DNA from: Acanthornis magna
Taxonomy: Eukaryota; Chordata; Aves; Passeriformes; Acanthizidae
Length of the DNA: 64,000 nt
Assembly (NCBI GenBank): GCA_036785705.1
Contig: JAWUZG010000005.1
Location: 4,454,501-4,518,500, forward strand
Direction of reading: 5' to 3'
The stretch's first letter is position 1, and the number at the start of each line of letters is the position of its first letter. This document shows, in pieces, positions 25,416 to 38,376 of this stretch. Position numbers and translations under genes: made by a program. The notes under the pieces are model-generated. The model was not told the origin of the DNA. It did not search any database and worked only from the letters and a program-made list of their open reading frames with translations.

Positions 25416-28400
25416 AAGGAAAAATATTTTTATCTTCAAGATTTTTTTCTGTTTATTGTTCTAGACAGAGAGCTGACATAACAGAGGGTTGTGTGGCTCA
25501 TATGCTGTCAAAGTAGTCCATCATAGGCCTGGACTGGGGATTAAATTTAGCAATACTGGGCCTCAGATCAGAAGATGACAGCAAAAAGTTAAATAGAGAC
25601 AAAACTACTAGGAGTCATATTTTTCATCCATTTTTTAGTTTTAATGGAACTCAGGAAGCCTCCTCTGAACTACATGGCACAAACATTTCAAAATCTTCAT
25701 ATTAGTAATTCAGTTGTAGCAAAACAATGAATTTTTCAATATCTGGAGAACAATGAAGAGTATATATAATAATCTCTATTTCTTCAAAGATCACATTTCA
25801 GTGATGATCCTATCTTCACCTTGGAGCCACATTCCTGTGAAAATGCCACTGCTATGAGGCTGTGAACCATGCTAACGAATAGGGAAATGAAAGTGCTTAG
25901 CTGAAAATTTATTTTCTTTGAGTGATCATGTCCTTGAGTCTGGCCCACTGTCAAAAACTGTGAGCAGCCTGGGAGGGAAATAAAAACCGGCATCCCAAAA
26001 TTTGTTTGGTATTAGTGAGGAGAGCCTTGCCTTTGCGGAGCACGAGAAAATTCCATAATGGTTTCAAAAGTCAGTTTATTAAAATAAAATATAACTGTCC
26101 TGGATAAGTAAAATGTCTTAATTAGAGGGGAGTTTAGGAAAAAACACCAATGTTCTGAGAAGCTGATTTTATCTCCATCCTGCAAGCAGACTGAATTAGT
26201 CCTTGTGTGTTGAATAAGTCACAGAATAGGTCTGTGGCCCTTCAGAGGATAACTTCATCAAGTATTCCTAGTAAAATAATATGTTCCCCACATCCTGCTA
26301 AGAATGAGTGGGACAGATGCTGCAGATTTAACTTTGACACTTATCCCATCTGGTCAGATGGTAATCTAAGGGATGACAAAACAGAGAAATGACACTGACC
26401 AAAAGAATTTCTATCGCAGTTCCTTTAGTCATGTGGTGGACGTGTTAGATGAACAGTCAGGGTGACATCCAGCATGTTGGAAGTGCTGAGTTATAGTTCC
26501 TGTTCTGTTCTGAAATCCATCACCTCCTCTATCAGGCAGTGATTGATCCCTTGAAGCTGGCAGGCATGTGGCCAGCTACATGTCAGCTCTCTTGTGATGC
26601 TCCAATCAGCCTCTTCACAGACTTAGCTACCAAAATGTTCATATTATTCTTATAGAGTGTCCTAATGCAACACAACTTCCAAAAGATCTTGGATCAAACA
26701 AATTGATTGGTCTCTCTGCCCTTGGTTCTTGTGACAATGATGAATCTGGTTTCTTGTTTTGAGATTTAAGAATGTGTGATTTTTCCCCTTGTTCACGCTG
26801 ATCTTTCTCTATCTGGTGACCTGAAGTCGAGCCCTTGGAAAGGACAGGGAAGAACAGCAGCAGCTTGGCTCTGAGCAATCACTTTGGCTGGCAGTCTGGG
26901 AGAGAACACAGTCTGTTGACTGGCAGTGATATAAATATTCAGGGCTGGATTGACAGTATGCAGGACATAAGCCTGCTGGGAACAGTGAAATTGAGACATG
27001 ACTTTTTTCCTCCTTTTGTGCTCCTTTGTGAAGGCGTGAATGGTGTCCAGCAACAAGTTTCTTTCCTTCCCCAAAATAAGCTGTTAGAGGACAAATGGAG
27101 CTGAGCGGCGAGGAGTTGGTGATATTGTTTTCCACTTGGTTTCAAGTTCTGCAAACAAAGCTAGAGCTGGTAAGTGAATATTGTTTAGCCTGGGTGGCTG
27201 GACCTTCCCAAACGTGCTGAGTCTCAAGGCTGTTCTTGCTTTCCCTCAGCTAAAGTGGGCTGCGTTAATGACAGAGCACTTTGGTGTTGGCTACATTAGG
27301 CCATTTTATTTCTGTAGTTCACCTCATTGCCTATCAGTTTGAGGCTTGATGCAAAAGGTGATGATTTCAGTGACAGTGAAGAAGCAGCTCTCAGTGGTAG
27401 TTGGGGGGCTGCATTTAAAATCTGATTAATATGGTGACATCAGTACTGACAAATGTTACTTGTGGTCGAAAGTGCCAAAGAGACCAATGGTTCTACTCCA
27501 AGATGTAACCATTAAGGAAAAAAAAAACCCTTCAAATGGCTTTCTAGTGTGCTTATTTCCTGAATGTTAAAACTGATCATTAGAGCCCTTTTTAGCTTGT
27601 CCACTCAGGGATCAGGGAAAATCAGTATGTTTATTCAGAAGCACTCATAATATCCGGGTGGGGATGAATATGAGTGCTAAGGTAAAGAGTTGCAATCCTA
27701 CATATCAACAGACCTAAAACTACATGAGGGCTGAGATTTTCCACAATAATGTAGATATTTATATATTGAATATTGGATATTTAATGTATAGTGGAGTTGC
27801 ACGTGGAACAGAACCATTTCATCTCTGAACTTACATTTATGCCCTTTATTTCCTCTTTTCCTTTGGGGCATTTTTGTGTACACAGCAGGAGCACACCTGA
27901 GATGGGCTCTGAAAATCATTGTGTAATCTGCAGGCAAAGAGCAGAGTAGGGGAAAGGCATGAAAGGAGAACTACCAGATTGTGAAAGGAAACCAAGACTG
28001 ACTTTCTGCATTGTTCTTATTGACACATACTGTTTCTGCTTTGCATTCTTATGTTGCTGAGAAACCCTGTCATCTGCAAACAAAACCAGCTCCTGCAGGA
28101 TAGAGTGTGTGCAGAATTTAAAGAGGGAGGTGTCTGTAGGCAGCCTACAAAAGCTTGCCACGTTGCTTCCATGCAAGCAAAAAATTCCTTACTTTTTGGC
28201 ACCAGATTCACCACCCTGACAGGCAACCTTTCTGCACTGGGTGTATTTTATGTCAGGAAATTTTTCTGAAGACTTGTCTCCCATATTCTTAAGGAGTAAA
28301 TATAAAGCTGGTATTAAGTTATGCATTATGTTCCAAAGCATTGGTCAATCTTGTATTCAAATTGCAGCATATGGAATTATAGCATGTCTTTTCACCAGGA

Positions 28401-31400
28401 ACACCCATCTCAGGTTTTGTGACTATTTCTCCATACCCTTGAAAAGACAGGTAGTTTTAGTACTAGATTTAGTAAATTCTTGTGGAGTATCTCTAGTTAA
28501 TATTTTATTCACAATAGAATTTAATCTGTAGTATCTTTAACAATTTGGTCTCTGTCCATTTTTGTGTGTCCTGCCATCCCTTTACCAACTCTCAGGATGA
28601 ACAAAGAGGCTTAGTTGTGGATTCCTTTCAGAGCTGTTCACCAGCATTTACCCACTGAGGGCCAAACCTGTCCTTGGATATTTACAAGTGTAGCTCTAAC
28701 TAGGAAATGCTGAGACTCTAACATACAAATTTATTCCCAGTGGTAAAACAACTGAACATTTTCTCAGCCAGAAGCTGCTTAGCCAGACAGCCTGAGAGCA
28801 ATGGCCTGGCTGCATTCAAGATCCCTAAGGGAAGACACTCCTGGTAATGAAGCCTTGTCACCAGGAAGCTGGTGGTAGCAGATGGCAGTGCACAGCCTGG
28901 GCCAGGGGTCTCCTCACATTCCAGTTCCCCATTATATCTGCAGGGGTCTTCTCTCCTTAATAGGGGAGTTGGAGCTGGGCTTAATGGGCTCTGACTAATG
29001 ACTAAAAAGGGGAAAAGATGAAGAATTAGCTCCTTTGTGATTTTCCTTTCTTTCTTTCACCCATCTTTGACAGGCTGTAAATGGATATTCTGTAGCTGCT
29101 ACATTTCACTGGGAAAATGAGCAGGGTGTGTTTTTAGATGATTACTCATTATCTGTAGGGTTTGTGCTCAGCTCTTGCACTGCAACCCTGTGGGACCAAG
29201 GAGGCCTTTAAGTTTCCAAGTGAGAATTCCTACTGGGGTGTTGATGGGGAAAAAATTGCCTAAATGCTGTTCATGCCCAAGGCAGTAACAAGACCTGTCT
29301 GACCTCATGGCTTGTGACTAAAGCAGGCTTTGGGCAAGCATCGTGACTACCTGGCTCTTCTTTTGGAGCTGCATCTGTGCCACTAAATGTGTGTGAGCAC
29401 CGTGAGGAGAGAAAAGACTCCACTGTCTCCATTGCCTCAGCCCACCCTCTGCCTTTTAGAAGGCTGCAGATTTCCACATGTTCATATAGATGTTCAACAG
29501 ACAGCTTTTTGTTGATGACGTTAAGAAATGTAAATGTTTATCCTTCAGGCTTAGCACGTAACTCCAGCTTTCAGGAAAACTCTGTGGACAAAATTCCCTG
29601 ATGCCCCATGTTTGTGCTCTGATGCAGAGAGCTTGGCATGTGCCATCTCTCAGTGTTTGTAGGAAGTGTGTTTGTTGGATCAGTATTTCACTGCAGAAAT
29701 CTTGGAACGAGAATGAGAGAGAGTCATGAACTGAGAATACTGCTGTCTATATAGGGAAAAATCAAAACTAAACTTTTAGAAGCAATCTATAAACCAATTT
29801 TAAAAAGTGCTGTCTGTATTGATATGTCTTACTTAGGTAAGGCAGGGAAGGAAAAGCCTTTAATTCAGGCAAGCTTTTTTCAAAGCTGAATAATCTGACA
29901 ATATTTGGGGTTTTTTTCAAAATACATGGAGTCCCCAGACAGATGCAGCCACCAGCTTCTTCAAAAAGCCCAGTATGGTTATGCCACTGCACCGTGCTGA
30001 AAGAGAGATTGCAGAGATTATTTAATGGGCATTCCCACTTGGGTGTTTGTGGGAAGAAATTGCCCCGTGCTGGTTTTTGGCAGGTGAAAATGTGTGAAGC
30101 ACAATAGGGGCTGGAAAAGAGAAACCTATTTCACAGTCAGGGAAATGTATAGGTAATTTTGGCTACAGATTTTGGCTTAGTACACCAGAAATATTTGAGA
30201 GAACTTTACATGGCACTGAGTGATACCCCAGTGTCTGTAGCACTTTTCATTATCATCTCTCTTGGCACTGAACAAGAGATCCAGTCTTAAAACAAACTAT
30301 TAATTGACTTAACTAGGAAACACGTGGAAATAAATGTTACATTTACAAAGGAAGGTGAGTGGCAGATAGAAAATGAATTCTGCTGTTTAATACTCTGAGA
30401 GCAAGAAAGAGCAGTAAAGCCTGTTACAGGTTAGAGTAGTGTCTTCTATGTGTCTGTAAGATGGGGAAGTCAAGCCATGAAGCTTTAATGTCTGTGGAAC
30501 TCAGTGAAAGATTCCTGAAGGTGTTGGGATAATCTGGAGACTAAGGCTGGGGGACAAGATTTGCTGTCACCTCAAAGCTGTGTGTCCCCTTTATTATTCA
30601 GCAGTGAATTTTATCACTATTTCCCCAAATAAAAAAAAAATTAAAATATGATTTTGTTTAAAAGCCATAAAAAGATTAGAAGGAAACAAGCATAGAAAGA
30701 TGGAAATAACTATAGAGGAAAAGAGGAAGGGAATGAAGGCAGAGTGTTGAAGTGAGGTCAGAAGTTGCTTTAAAAACTGTTGGATTTGGATGTATGATTT
30801 GAGAAGAGGATACTCCAGGCTTACTCTGGTGGCCTTTGATCTGTTGGCATTTACAGTCAGTAATTCTTCTCCACAAGAAACAAGGGCGAGCCTAAAAAAC
30901 ACAGACACATGCAGGAGGCAGTTACATTCAGCTGGCCTCAATGACACAGGTTAATTAACCTAATTGGCGTCTCCTTGTTTATTGGAGCTGAGGATCTGGT
31001 CAAAATAAGTACAGCGTGTAGCACAATTGTAATGTACCTTCAATTAACAAAAAATCAGAAACAGTTTTAATTGCTGGTATATCCAGTAAATAACCAAAAT
31101 AGACTCAGTCATTCATGTCTGTTTGAACTCCACCTGGAAGGAGCAATGGCAGATTTTCTGACTCAGGTATGTTAAATGAAAGCTTTTGTTCAGCTATAAA
31201 ACAAGATGTTTGGATGTGGTAGATCACCCATACTTTGATAACATAAATACTGAAGTGATAAAATGCTCTTAGTAACTTACTAATTAGTTACAATGGAAGT
31301 AAATTACCTTGGTTAAAAATTGCTTAATGGACAACTTGAGATAGGTTTCCTTTGTTTGAGAGGTTGCTTAGGTGTTTATTGTACTGGACAGATAAGAGAG

Positions 31401-34400
31401 TTTTGGTCAAAAGTTTTCAGCCTAAGTCTAATGAGGAAGATGAAAGTTCTGAAAGAAAAATCAGTCTGTTTCAGACAGGCTTGCATTTTGGAGCAAGGAA
31501 AGGACAAAAATTATCTTTCTACTGTTACTGTAGAGAGAGAAAGAAAAGAATGATCGCTAGACTGTGGAAATTAAGAAGAATAATTGTAGTCATGTCAGTG
31601 AATTTATTTTTTTTTTTCAGACAGGAACTCAGTTTCAGCCGTCTCAGTTTACCCACTGGCTGTTCCCTTCAGTTCTTTCACTTTCCATGGCAGAACTTTC
31701 ACTGATCATTTCTCCAGCTGGACATTCCACACTTCTGCCTTCTCCCTAGAGATAAATACTGAATGTCTTACAGTCCAGGTGGTTGCTGTCTGGGCTAAAA
31801 GAGGGAAAGGGACAGTTATTGAATTGATTTTTCTGGTCAGAATTGAATGAAATAATTCTCTGCTTAACTTGCTGCTTGATTTTTTTGTTCTGCTTGAACA
31901 AGATTATGTCATGCTTTTGCATGACTGTTATGAATTAAGTCTCTACTAAAGGTTTTACACATACATCTGCTGTTTCTCTTTACCATAACAAATCTTCTGT
32001 AAGATCCCATTTGGAAAAGGCTGAAGCTGTGATATCTTTCAGTTATACTTAAGTACTCTTTGGTTCCTGGGATCAAATAGGGCTAATTCTGAAGTGCCTA
32101 GGGGCTGTACAGAAATAATGGGAGCAGGTGCTCCAGCAAGTTCTCAGGGATAGTTCCTGAAATTCAGGTCTTCTCTTTGGAGCTGATTCTTTATGCACCT
32201 CCGTGTTGCTGTTAAGCAACACAGGATTATTTCCTTGAGTAAAACTCACATGTGCAGGTGAGGCTTTTTGGATATTTTTGACTTCAGTGTGAACATGAAG
32301 CAATGTAAATCAAAGTGTGCTGTATGTTTTCATTGCTGTTGCAATCTTGTTGCTTCAATACACAAACAGTAAAATACAATTTAGGGGAAGCTAGGAACTT
32401 AAGAATAAGATTTATTGGAATATTTACCAGTGTAAAGACCCAGTCTTGGTATCTTTGCAATGATATTAATTATTGCAGGCTGGTGTAAGTATCTGCTGAT
32501 GAATGAGGCCTGGAAATATTTCTGCATTTTTGAAGTTAAAGGATGGATATTTTGCATGAGCTGTTTCATTAAAATCGAATGCAGATCGTTGCCTGTCAGC
32601 CTGGTTTACCCTGCATGTATTAAAGACGATGGCGGGAGGGGTTGTACTGAGTGCCATCATCTTTTTGGCTGGAGTCTGAAACTTTTATACACAAGTTATT
32701 TTATTTATGTGAATACTTTTATTGAACTCTGAGTGGAAATACTTTCAATGTGGAGCCTTGGTCAGTGCAAATTCTTCAGAGGAGTGACTATTATGCCTCG
32801 TTTTTGGCTCTGTTGTAACAGAAATTATAATTTAAACACATACCAGAAATACATTTGTAACAATTAAAGAAGCAAATACTCTTTTAAAAATGTGTTTTGA
32901 GAAAGGACATATCACTTGCTAATCATTGAGAAGAAATTTACAGGAGTGAAAAAACATTAGATTTATGTAGGCTGGAAGACAAAAATTTAAATTTTTCAGA
33001 TATACTTGTCTGTCTCCATGCATTTGACTTGTCATGCTACAGGTATTTAGGAAAAGGGAGATTAATTTTTTAACTGACAGCATTTGAAAAGAAATTTATT
33101 GTCAGTGTTGTGGGCCAAATAAAATGCGGTATCAGTGTTTGCACTCGTGTGGATTTCAGTTGAATTGCTTATGGTAAATCAGATGTGGACTTGACTATCA
33201 AATATTGCTCTTTTTATGAAAGATTGCCATTGGCCAAAAATTTTGAGCCAAATTTTCCATGTTAATTAAATATGCCTGGATGAAGTTATAAACTTGGATT
33301 AGTACTTTACTCTGCTGAGTAAACTTCACCAATTTAGTAAGGAAATGTGTTTGGTTGTGTAAGATTTCCTGCTGTAGCACCTCTCTTACTGAAACCTTTC
33401 CTAACAGAAAAACTACTGACTACCTTTTTTTCCTGAACTGTGGAAGTGTAGGCATTCAGAGACGTGCATCAGGCCCTGTACTTTATATTTTCTAGCTGCT
33501 CTATAATGTCAAGGGCTTCAGCAGCATCTTTCCATGCCCAGCTGGAGTTCACTTTGCGTGCCCAGCGCTAGAAATTCCTGGCTGATAAGCTGATGCACTT
33601 TTTATCTACTTTGGAGCCTGACTGACATCTCCAAACACTGTTGTATCTAAACAGCTTGAATATGTGACCTCATTCCTTAAATACCATCACTTGAACAGCT
33701 CTTGTTGCTAAAATAAAAGCAGTGTTGATTCTCTGTTGTGAAAACTCCCCCAGCCCCTCTGACAAGTGCAAACCAAACCACACCTCCTTTTACTATGATA
33801 AAAAGGTTGATTTGTAGCAATTCCAGGATACCTGCAGCAAAGGCACCAAAGGTACCGTGAGGGGTTTGTCACACCCTCTTTATGTTAATCTCTGACTGCC
33901 ACAGAAATTCAGGCACCCAGAACAGGAGTAGGGAACAGAACTCAAGGAAAATGATCCCAGAAAAGTGATGTGGCTGAGTAATTTTGTTTTCTTAGGTTGA
34001 CAAGTAGTTTAACTACTCTCTAAACTGAGAGAAGATTGGAGTTGAGCCAAGCTTTCCAGTAAAAAGAGGCCAGTATCAACTTTCCCCTTTTATGCTGGCT
34101 TTTAATGCTCAGAAATAAGCCCTCTGCATTGCAGGCCTCTGTCAGTACTTTGTTAAATATAACTGGAACTTTGAAAACACAAGCTATGCCCTCCATTCAA
34201 ACACAGCCACATGTTTCTCTGCAAACTGTGTCTGTTAAAAAAAACTTAAAATTGTCATCTATGAAAACCATTTTTGTGGGAGAGCTGAGGTGCACATCCC
34301 CTGCAAAGTAAATAAAAATGAAAAAATGTTCTTTTTTGAGCGAACATACTTATTGCTTGATGTTTAAACAGACTTTTCACTTTGGTGCTTAAAATCTCCA

Positions 34401-36345
34401 GAGAGAACTCACTGCTTTTGATCTTTCCATCCAGTGATAGGAACTGCGGTCAGGAGTAGTGTCTGATTGTCTGTCACTTGCTTCTTAAATCTCAATATGG
34501 TTTTAGTAAGGGATGGGAGACTGAGAGTGCCAACTGCAATTTGTATTTTAATTTATAGCAACCAGATACAGCATTTACTCAGAAATAGAGGACTTCAGTG
34601 TGACTTCAGACACCAAGCCTGCATTTTGGGGGAAAAAAGGGTAAAAAAACTCTTGTGTAACTGTGATGATCACAGCAGGTTGGACATGTCTGCAGGAGAA
34701 AGAAAGACAGTGCTGTTGACTTGCCCATTACCTGGGCACACCTGATACCTGCTGGTGGGACAGGGAGGACTCAGGTGAGCCTGAGTTTGACAAGGTGAGC
34801 GAATCACTGCCATGAAGAAAGCTCTCGGTGGTGACTCCACAAGGCTCTAAAGGTCAAGAGGAAGCACCTTGAGGCCAATATTGAATGTGGCTGGCAACCA
34901 GGGTAACTAAGCCTCTAAGGGAGTTATGTGCTTACTCTGCTTACTGCCAACAAAACTCCTGCCAACATCTTTTTGTGGCAGATGAAGTCTATTAATTCTG
35001 CATGCATACACAGCAGCAGAGAGGGTCTGACATCACGCTGGCCTCAACGGAACAAAACACAGACATGAGGAAGGGCAGGCGCATCCCAAAGAGGCAAGGA
35101 AGTGGATTGGCAATGTTCCCAAAAAACGAGGAGAAGCATTTCACTCCCACGAAGGCACACTGCTTGTGTGCTGGTCCCTAGGGTTGAGAAGGAGCCCTAT
35201 GAGGTGTTGTAAAGGGAACACAGAGTATAAGGATATCTAGAAAACTCAGGTATTTTCTCTGCTCATATTGCAATAATTTGCAGACTTCTTAACTCTCTGT
35301 TTATAGAGGAGTCAGGTGCACTGACAGTGCGCAGAAGTGGCAGATGGAATCCCGGTAATGATTTTTAATTACATCTTTGTGATACTTGGCATATGAATGA
35401 AATTTAGGCTTCCTGATGGTTTTATTAGATCCACAAGTGAAAAATCTACAGACTGAAGGGAAGAGCTGAAAAATAGGGCTGTGAGGAGATTCATAATGAG
35501 TGATTTAATGAAGTAGTTAAATCCACTGTAGAACACAAACTGTTTTTAATTGGAAACACAGGACAGTTTAATCTTTCTATCAAATGTTCAGAGGAAATCA
35601 AATACCCTGTTGTATAAAAAGCAGCTGGGACACAGGGAGAATGGCCCTTATATCAGTGCTCTGTAAGAGGTCAATGACAATTTTAATTGATGCTATTTCA
35701 GTTCTCGTGGTATGGTGGTAACTAGAATAGAAATATCTGAACTGCTTGATCTTAGAAATGTGTAGACTTTATCCAGGAGAATTTTCAGCTTAGAATCAAG
35801 TACAAAGATTAGATGAAATCTGCAAACAGAAAAAAATGGATGCAGTTAAAGATCTTTTTGTGGGTACATCGCATTCCGTTAATATCTGAAAAATACATGG
35901 AGTGGCAACATTCACTTATTTTCAAAGACACAGCAGTGAGGCCAGATATCATTAAAATGCATGTTGCACAAAGCCTAGTATACAGTTCTAGAAAAAGAGT
36001 TTATAAACAACAATTGCTTTAAAGCCTTTTCTTGGTGTTTTTTAAACTTCGCGAAGCCCTTGTTATGTATCTTTCTTTGTCAGCCTGCGAGCACAGCATG
36101 GTCCTACTAAATCCATCTCTTTGGTGTCAGTGTTGCATACTATCCCAAATAGAAAGTAAAGGAGTGGGAATATGGGCTTAAGTTGGAACAATAGCAATAT
36201 TCCCAGCTTGGTTTTGCTTTTTTCAAATACACAGAGGAAGTTTGCTGGGGGGCATTAGAAACAATATCAGTAAACAGAATGTAACCAATTTTGAAAGTAG
36301 AGTGTTTCTAAAGTTTGTCTGTGAAGGGACCTACATTCATTCGTC
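25412..36345. other. intergenic DNA with one exon-like segment
   Basis: About 11 kb of AT-rich DNA without an assignable gene. The only segment that stands out is the ATG-to-donor stretch at 27,095-27,169, described separately. No recognised transposon or RNA gene. Confidence 0.5.
27095..27169 (+). other. candidate short coding exon with consensus donor (unassigned)
   Basis: An ATG in good context (ACAAATGG) opens 25 codons, beginning MELSGEELVILFSTWF and ending KLEL, that stop exactly at GAGCTG|GTAAGTG (GT at 27,170), a near-perfect donor. A CpG-containing GAGCGGCGAGGAG sits in otherwise CpG-poor DNA. A weak acceptor (GCTGTTAG) ends at about 27,087. The outgoing phase is 0, so it cannot join RTN4 exon 2 in frame. 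I do not recognise the peptide; it could be chance or an exon of an unknown transcript. Confidence 0.22.

Positions 36346-36369
<24 letters not shown>
36346..36369. repeat. poly(A) run with purine-rich tail
   Basis: A run of 24 A is followed by interrupted A/G sequence to about 36,410. A lysine-rich open frame over it is an artefact of the run. Confidence 0.9.
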
Positions 36370-36378
<9 letters not shown>

Positions 36379-38030
36379 GAAAGGAAAAAAAACCAAGAAG
36401 AAGAAATCTCTGGTCTTTTGGTCTTTGCTATGGGATGAAGGATGTAGTAGGGCATTGGGAGGTGGTTTTTGGCTCTGCATGAAAAGTCTGGAAGGTGGAC
36501 TTTGGGAGTCTGTGACACATGGTGAGTTTGGTATCAGCTCTTAGCTTGGAGTGTTGTTCTGCACAGAGATATCTGCTGATACTCTGTTCTTCATGTAGGC
36601 CCCGTTTCATGTAGGTAAACTTGAACATCTCCAGCCTGAGCGCAGCCAGCCAGAGGTGAGCTCACACCAATCCCCAGCAGGGGGGTTGCAGTGGAGCAGT
36701 CTGAATCCACACAAGCTGAGGGTCTCAACCAATAGCTTTTTGCTTAAGAAGCTTGGATCTTATTTTAGTGACAATTCTCTTCAATACATAATATGAACTC
36801 TTTAGAGTTAATCTTCACCCAGGCTGGTAAAAATTAAGGATGGCTTCCCTTCTCCCAGAAGCAAATACACCTTTGCATGATTTCACACATTTCTGGGGTT
36901 ATCTTTTGAATATGCTGTAGCTTGCCAATGTTATTAACACATGAAGCTGTGACAAAATGCTGTGTTCTTAGAAGGAGGTTGTGCTCTTTCCACTGCAGAC
37001 CTATGCAGAAAAGCTCCCTCTGGAGAACTAAGAGGGAGATGATTTCTCTGCCCTGCTACACTCCCAGAAAGTGGTCCGTAATCCACGGCTCCAACCACCG
37101 CAGCAGAGCTTCACATTGGTGGAACTTCAAACAGTTGTGAGCACTAGAGATTATGTCAATAATAACAATATATCAACAAACACAGTGGTAACTGTGTTAG
37201 GATAACACCAACTCCTTTTAAAATGTCCTTTTTCCCCTGCTAGCTGGGCTCCATGTTGCTTTCCCAGACTCTGGTTCACTCGGCTCTCTGGTGTTTCTCC
37301 CTTGGTCCCAGCAGTCCCTGGGTTTGAGTGGCTGAGCTGTCACTCCTGTACACATATAGAAGTAGAAATGCTGAGCTGAGCAGCTGCATCTCTTCAACTG
37401 CTCATTTCCAAGTCTGAACACCTTTGGATTTTTCTCCCCAGTTCCATGGTGCTTTCTAGGTTTTAGGTGTAATCCTTCCAAAATGCATTAATCACATTAA
37501 GGGTTTAATCATACTACTGGTTTTGCTTATTACTATTATTATTATACACTCAAATTTCTTTTCAGCTTTTATTTGTGGGTGGGGTTTTTTGCTTAATAGT
37601 CGACTGAGGATGGATTCTTAGTTTACAAGAGGTTTAATCTGAGTGATGTTCATAAATGCAGAGACTCAAATTTGTTATTATTCAATAAATGAATGCATCG
37701 CTATTTCAGAGTATTGTCACAGGGTAACACCTTCCTATTTTGATATTTTTGTACAACTGGAACAAGCAGAATGGAAGGTTGGGCTGTAAAGTCAGTCCTG
37801 GTAATACTGAGAACACTGTAACAACTGCCTCTTGATTTATCTTGCACCAGATTTTAGTTCTCTTGCCCTCAGATACCCATGAACAACGGTATTGTACTGT
37901 AGTAACACTTTGATACACATCCCTGAGAGAAAAACTAGTTCTCAGAAAAAAGTTTTGAATGAAAAGGAGAGTAGAGAAAATATAGACTTAATTGTATATC
38001 TAAAATAACAGAACTGAGTCAAAGTGTAGA

Positions 38031-38376
38031 TACATTCAGTGCAGCAAGGGAACCTGAAATTAGGATTTTTTTCTTTTGTTTTCTGCCTCATCTGGTTTTC
38101 TGCTTGTAACAAGGGCTTTATGCCCTTCCCTTTCTCCTGTCTTCTTTTCAAATAAAACTAAATCAAATTATTTGTATACTGAATTTTTTATATACTGATA
38201 TATACTATATATATAATATATATTACTGAATTATTTATATACATTATTATACTGAATGTATTAATACATTCAGTACAGCAAGGTAACCTGAAATTACACT
38301 TTTCACTGTTTCTTTGCCTCACCTAGTTTTGAGCTAGAAAGGGGGATTTCTTGCCCTTTCCCTTTTGTCTTCATCT
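38031..38376 (+). repeat. diverged direct duplication around an AT-rich linker
   Basis: The segment starting TACATTCAGTGCAGCAAGG (38,031) recurs as TACATTCAGTACAGCAAGG (38,265), an offset of 234 bp. Similarity continues through AACCTGAAATTA, a TTTCTGCCTCA / TTTGCCTCA block, TGCCCTT and CTGTCTTC / TTGTCTTC. The two copies are each about 110 bp and are separated by a linker rich in TATA and repeated TACTGAAT-like words. Confidence 0.75.
38251..38274. repeat. perfect 24-bp palindrome
   Basis: The 12-base arm ACTGAATGTATT is followed directly by its exact reverse complement AATACATTCAGT, with no spacer and TTAA at the centre. It lies at the left boundary of the second duplicated copy. Confidence 0.95.

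Noticed and set aside
27095..27169. Alternative RTN4 first exon
   Set aside because: Its donor phase is 0, while RTN4 exon 2 requires phase 1, so direct splicing would shift the frame.
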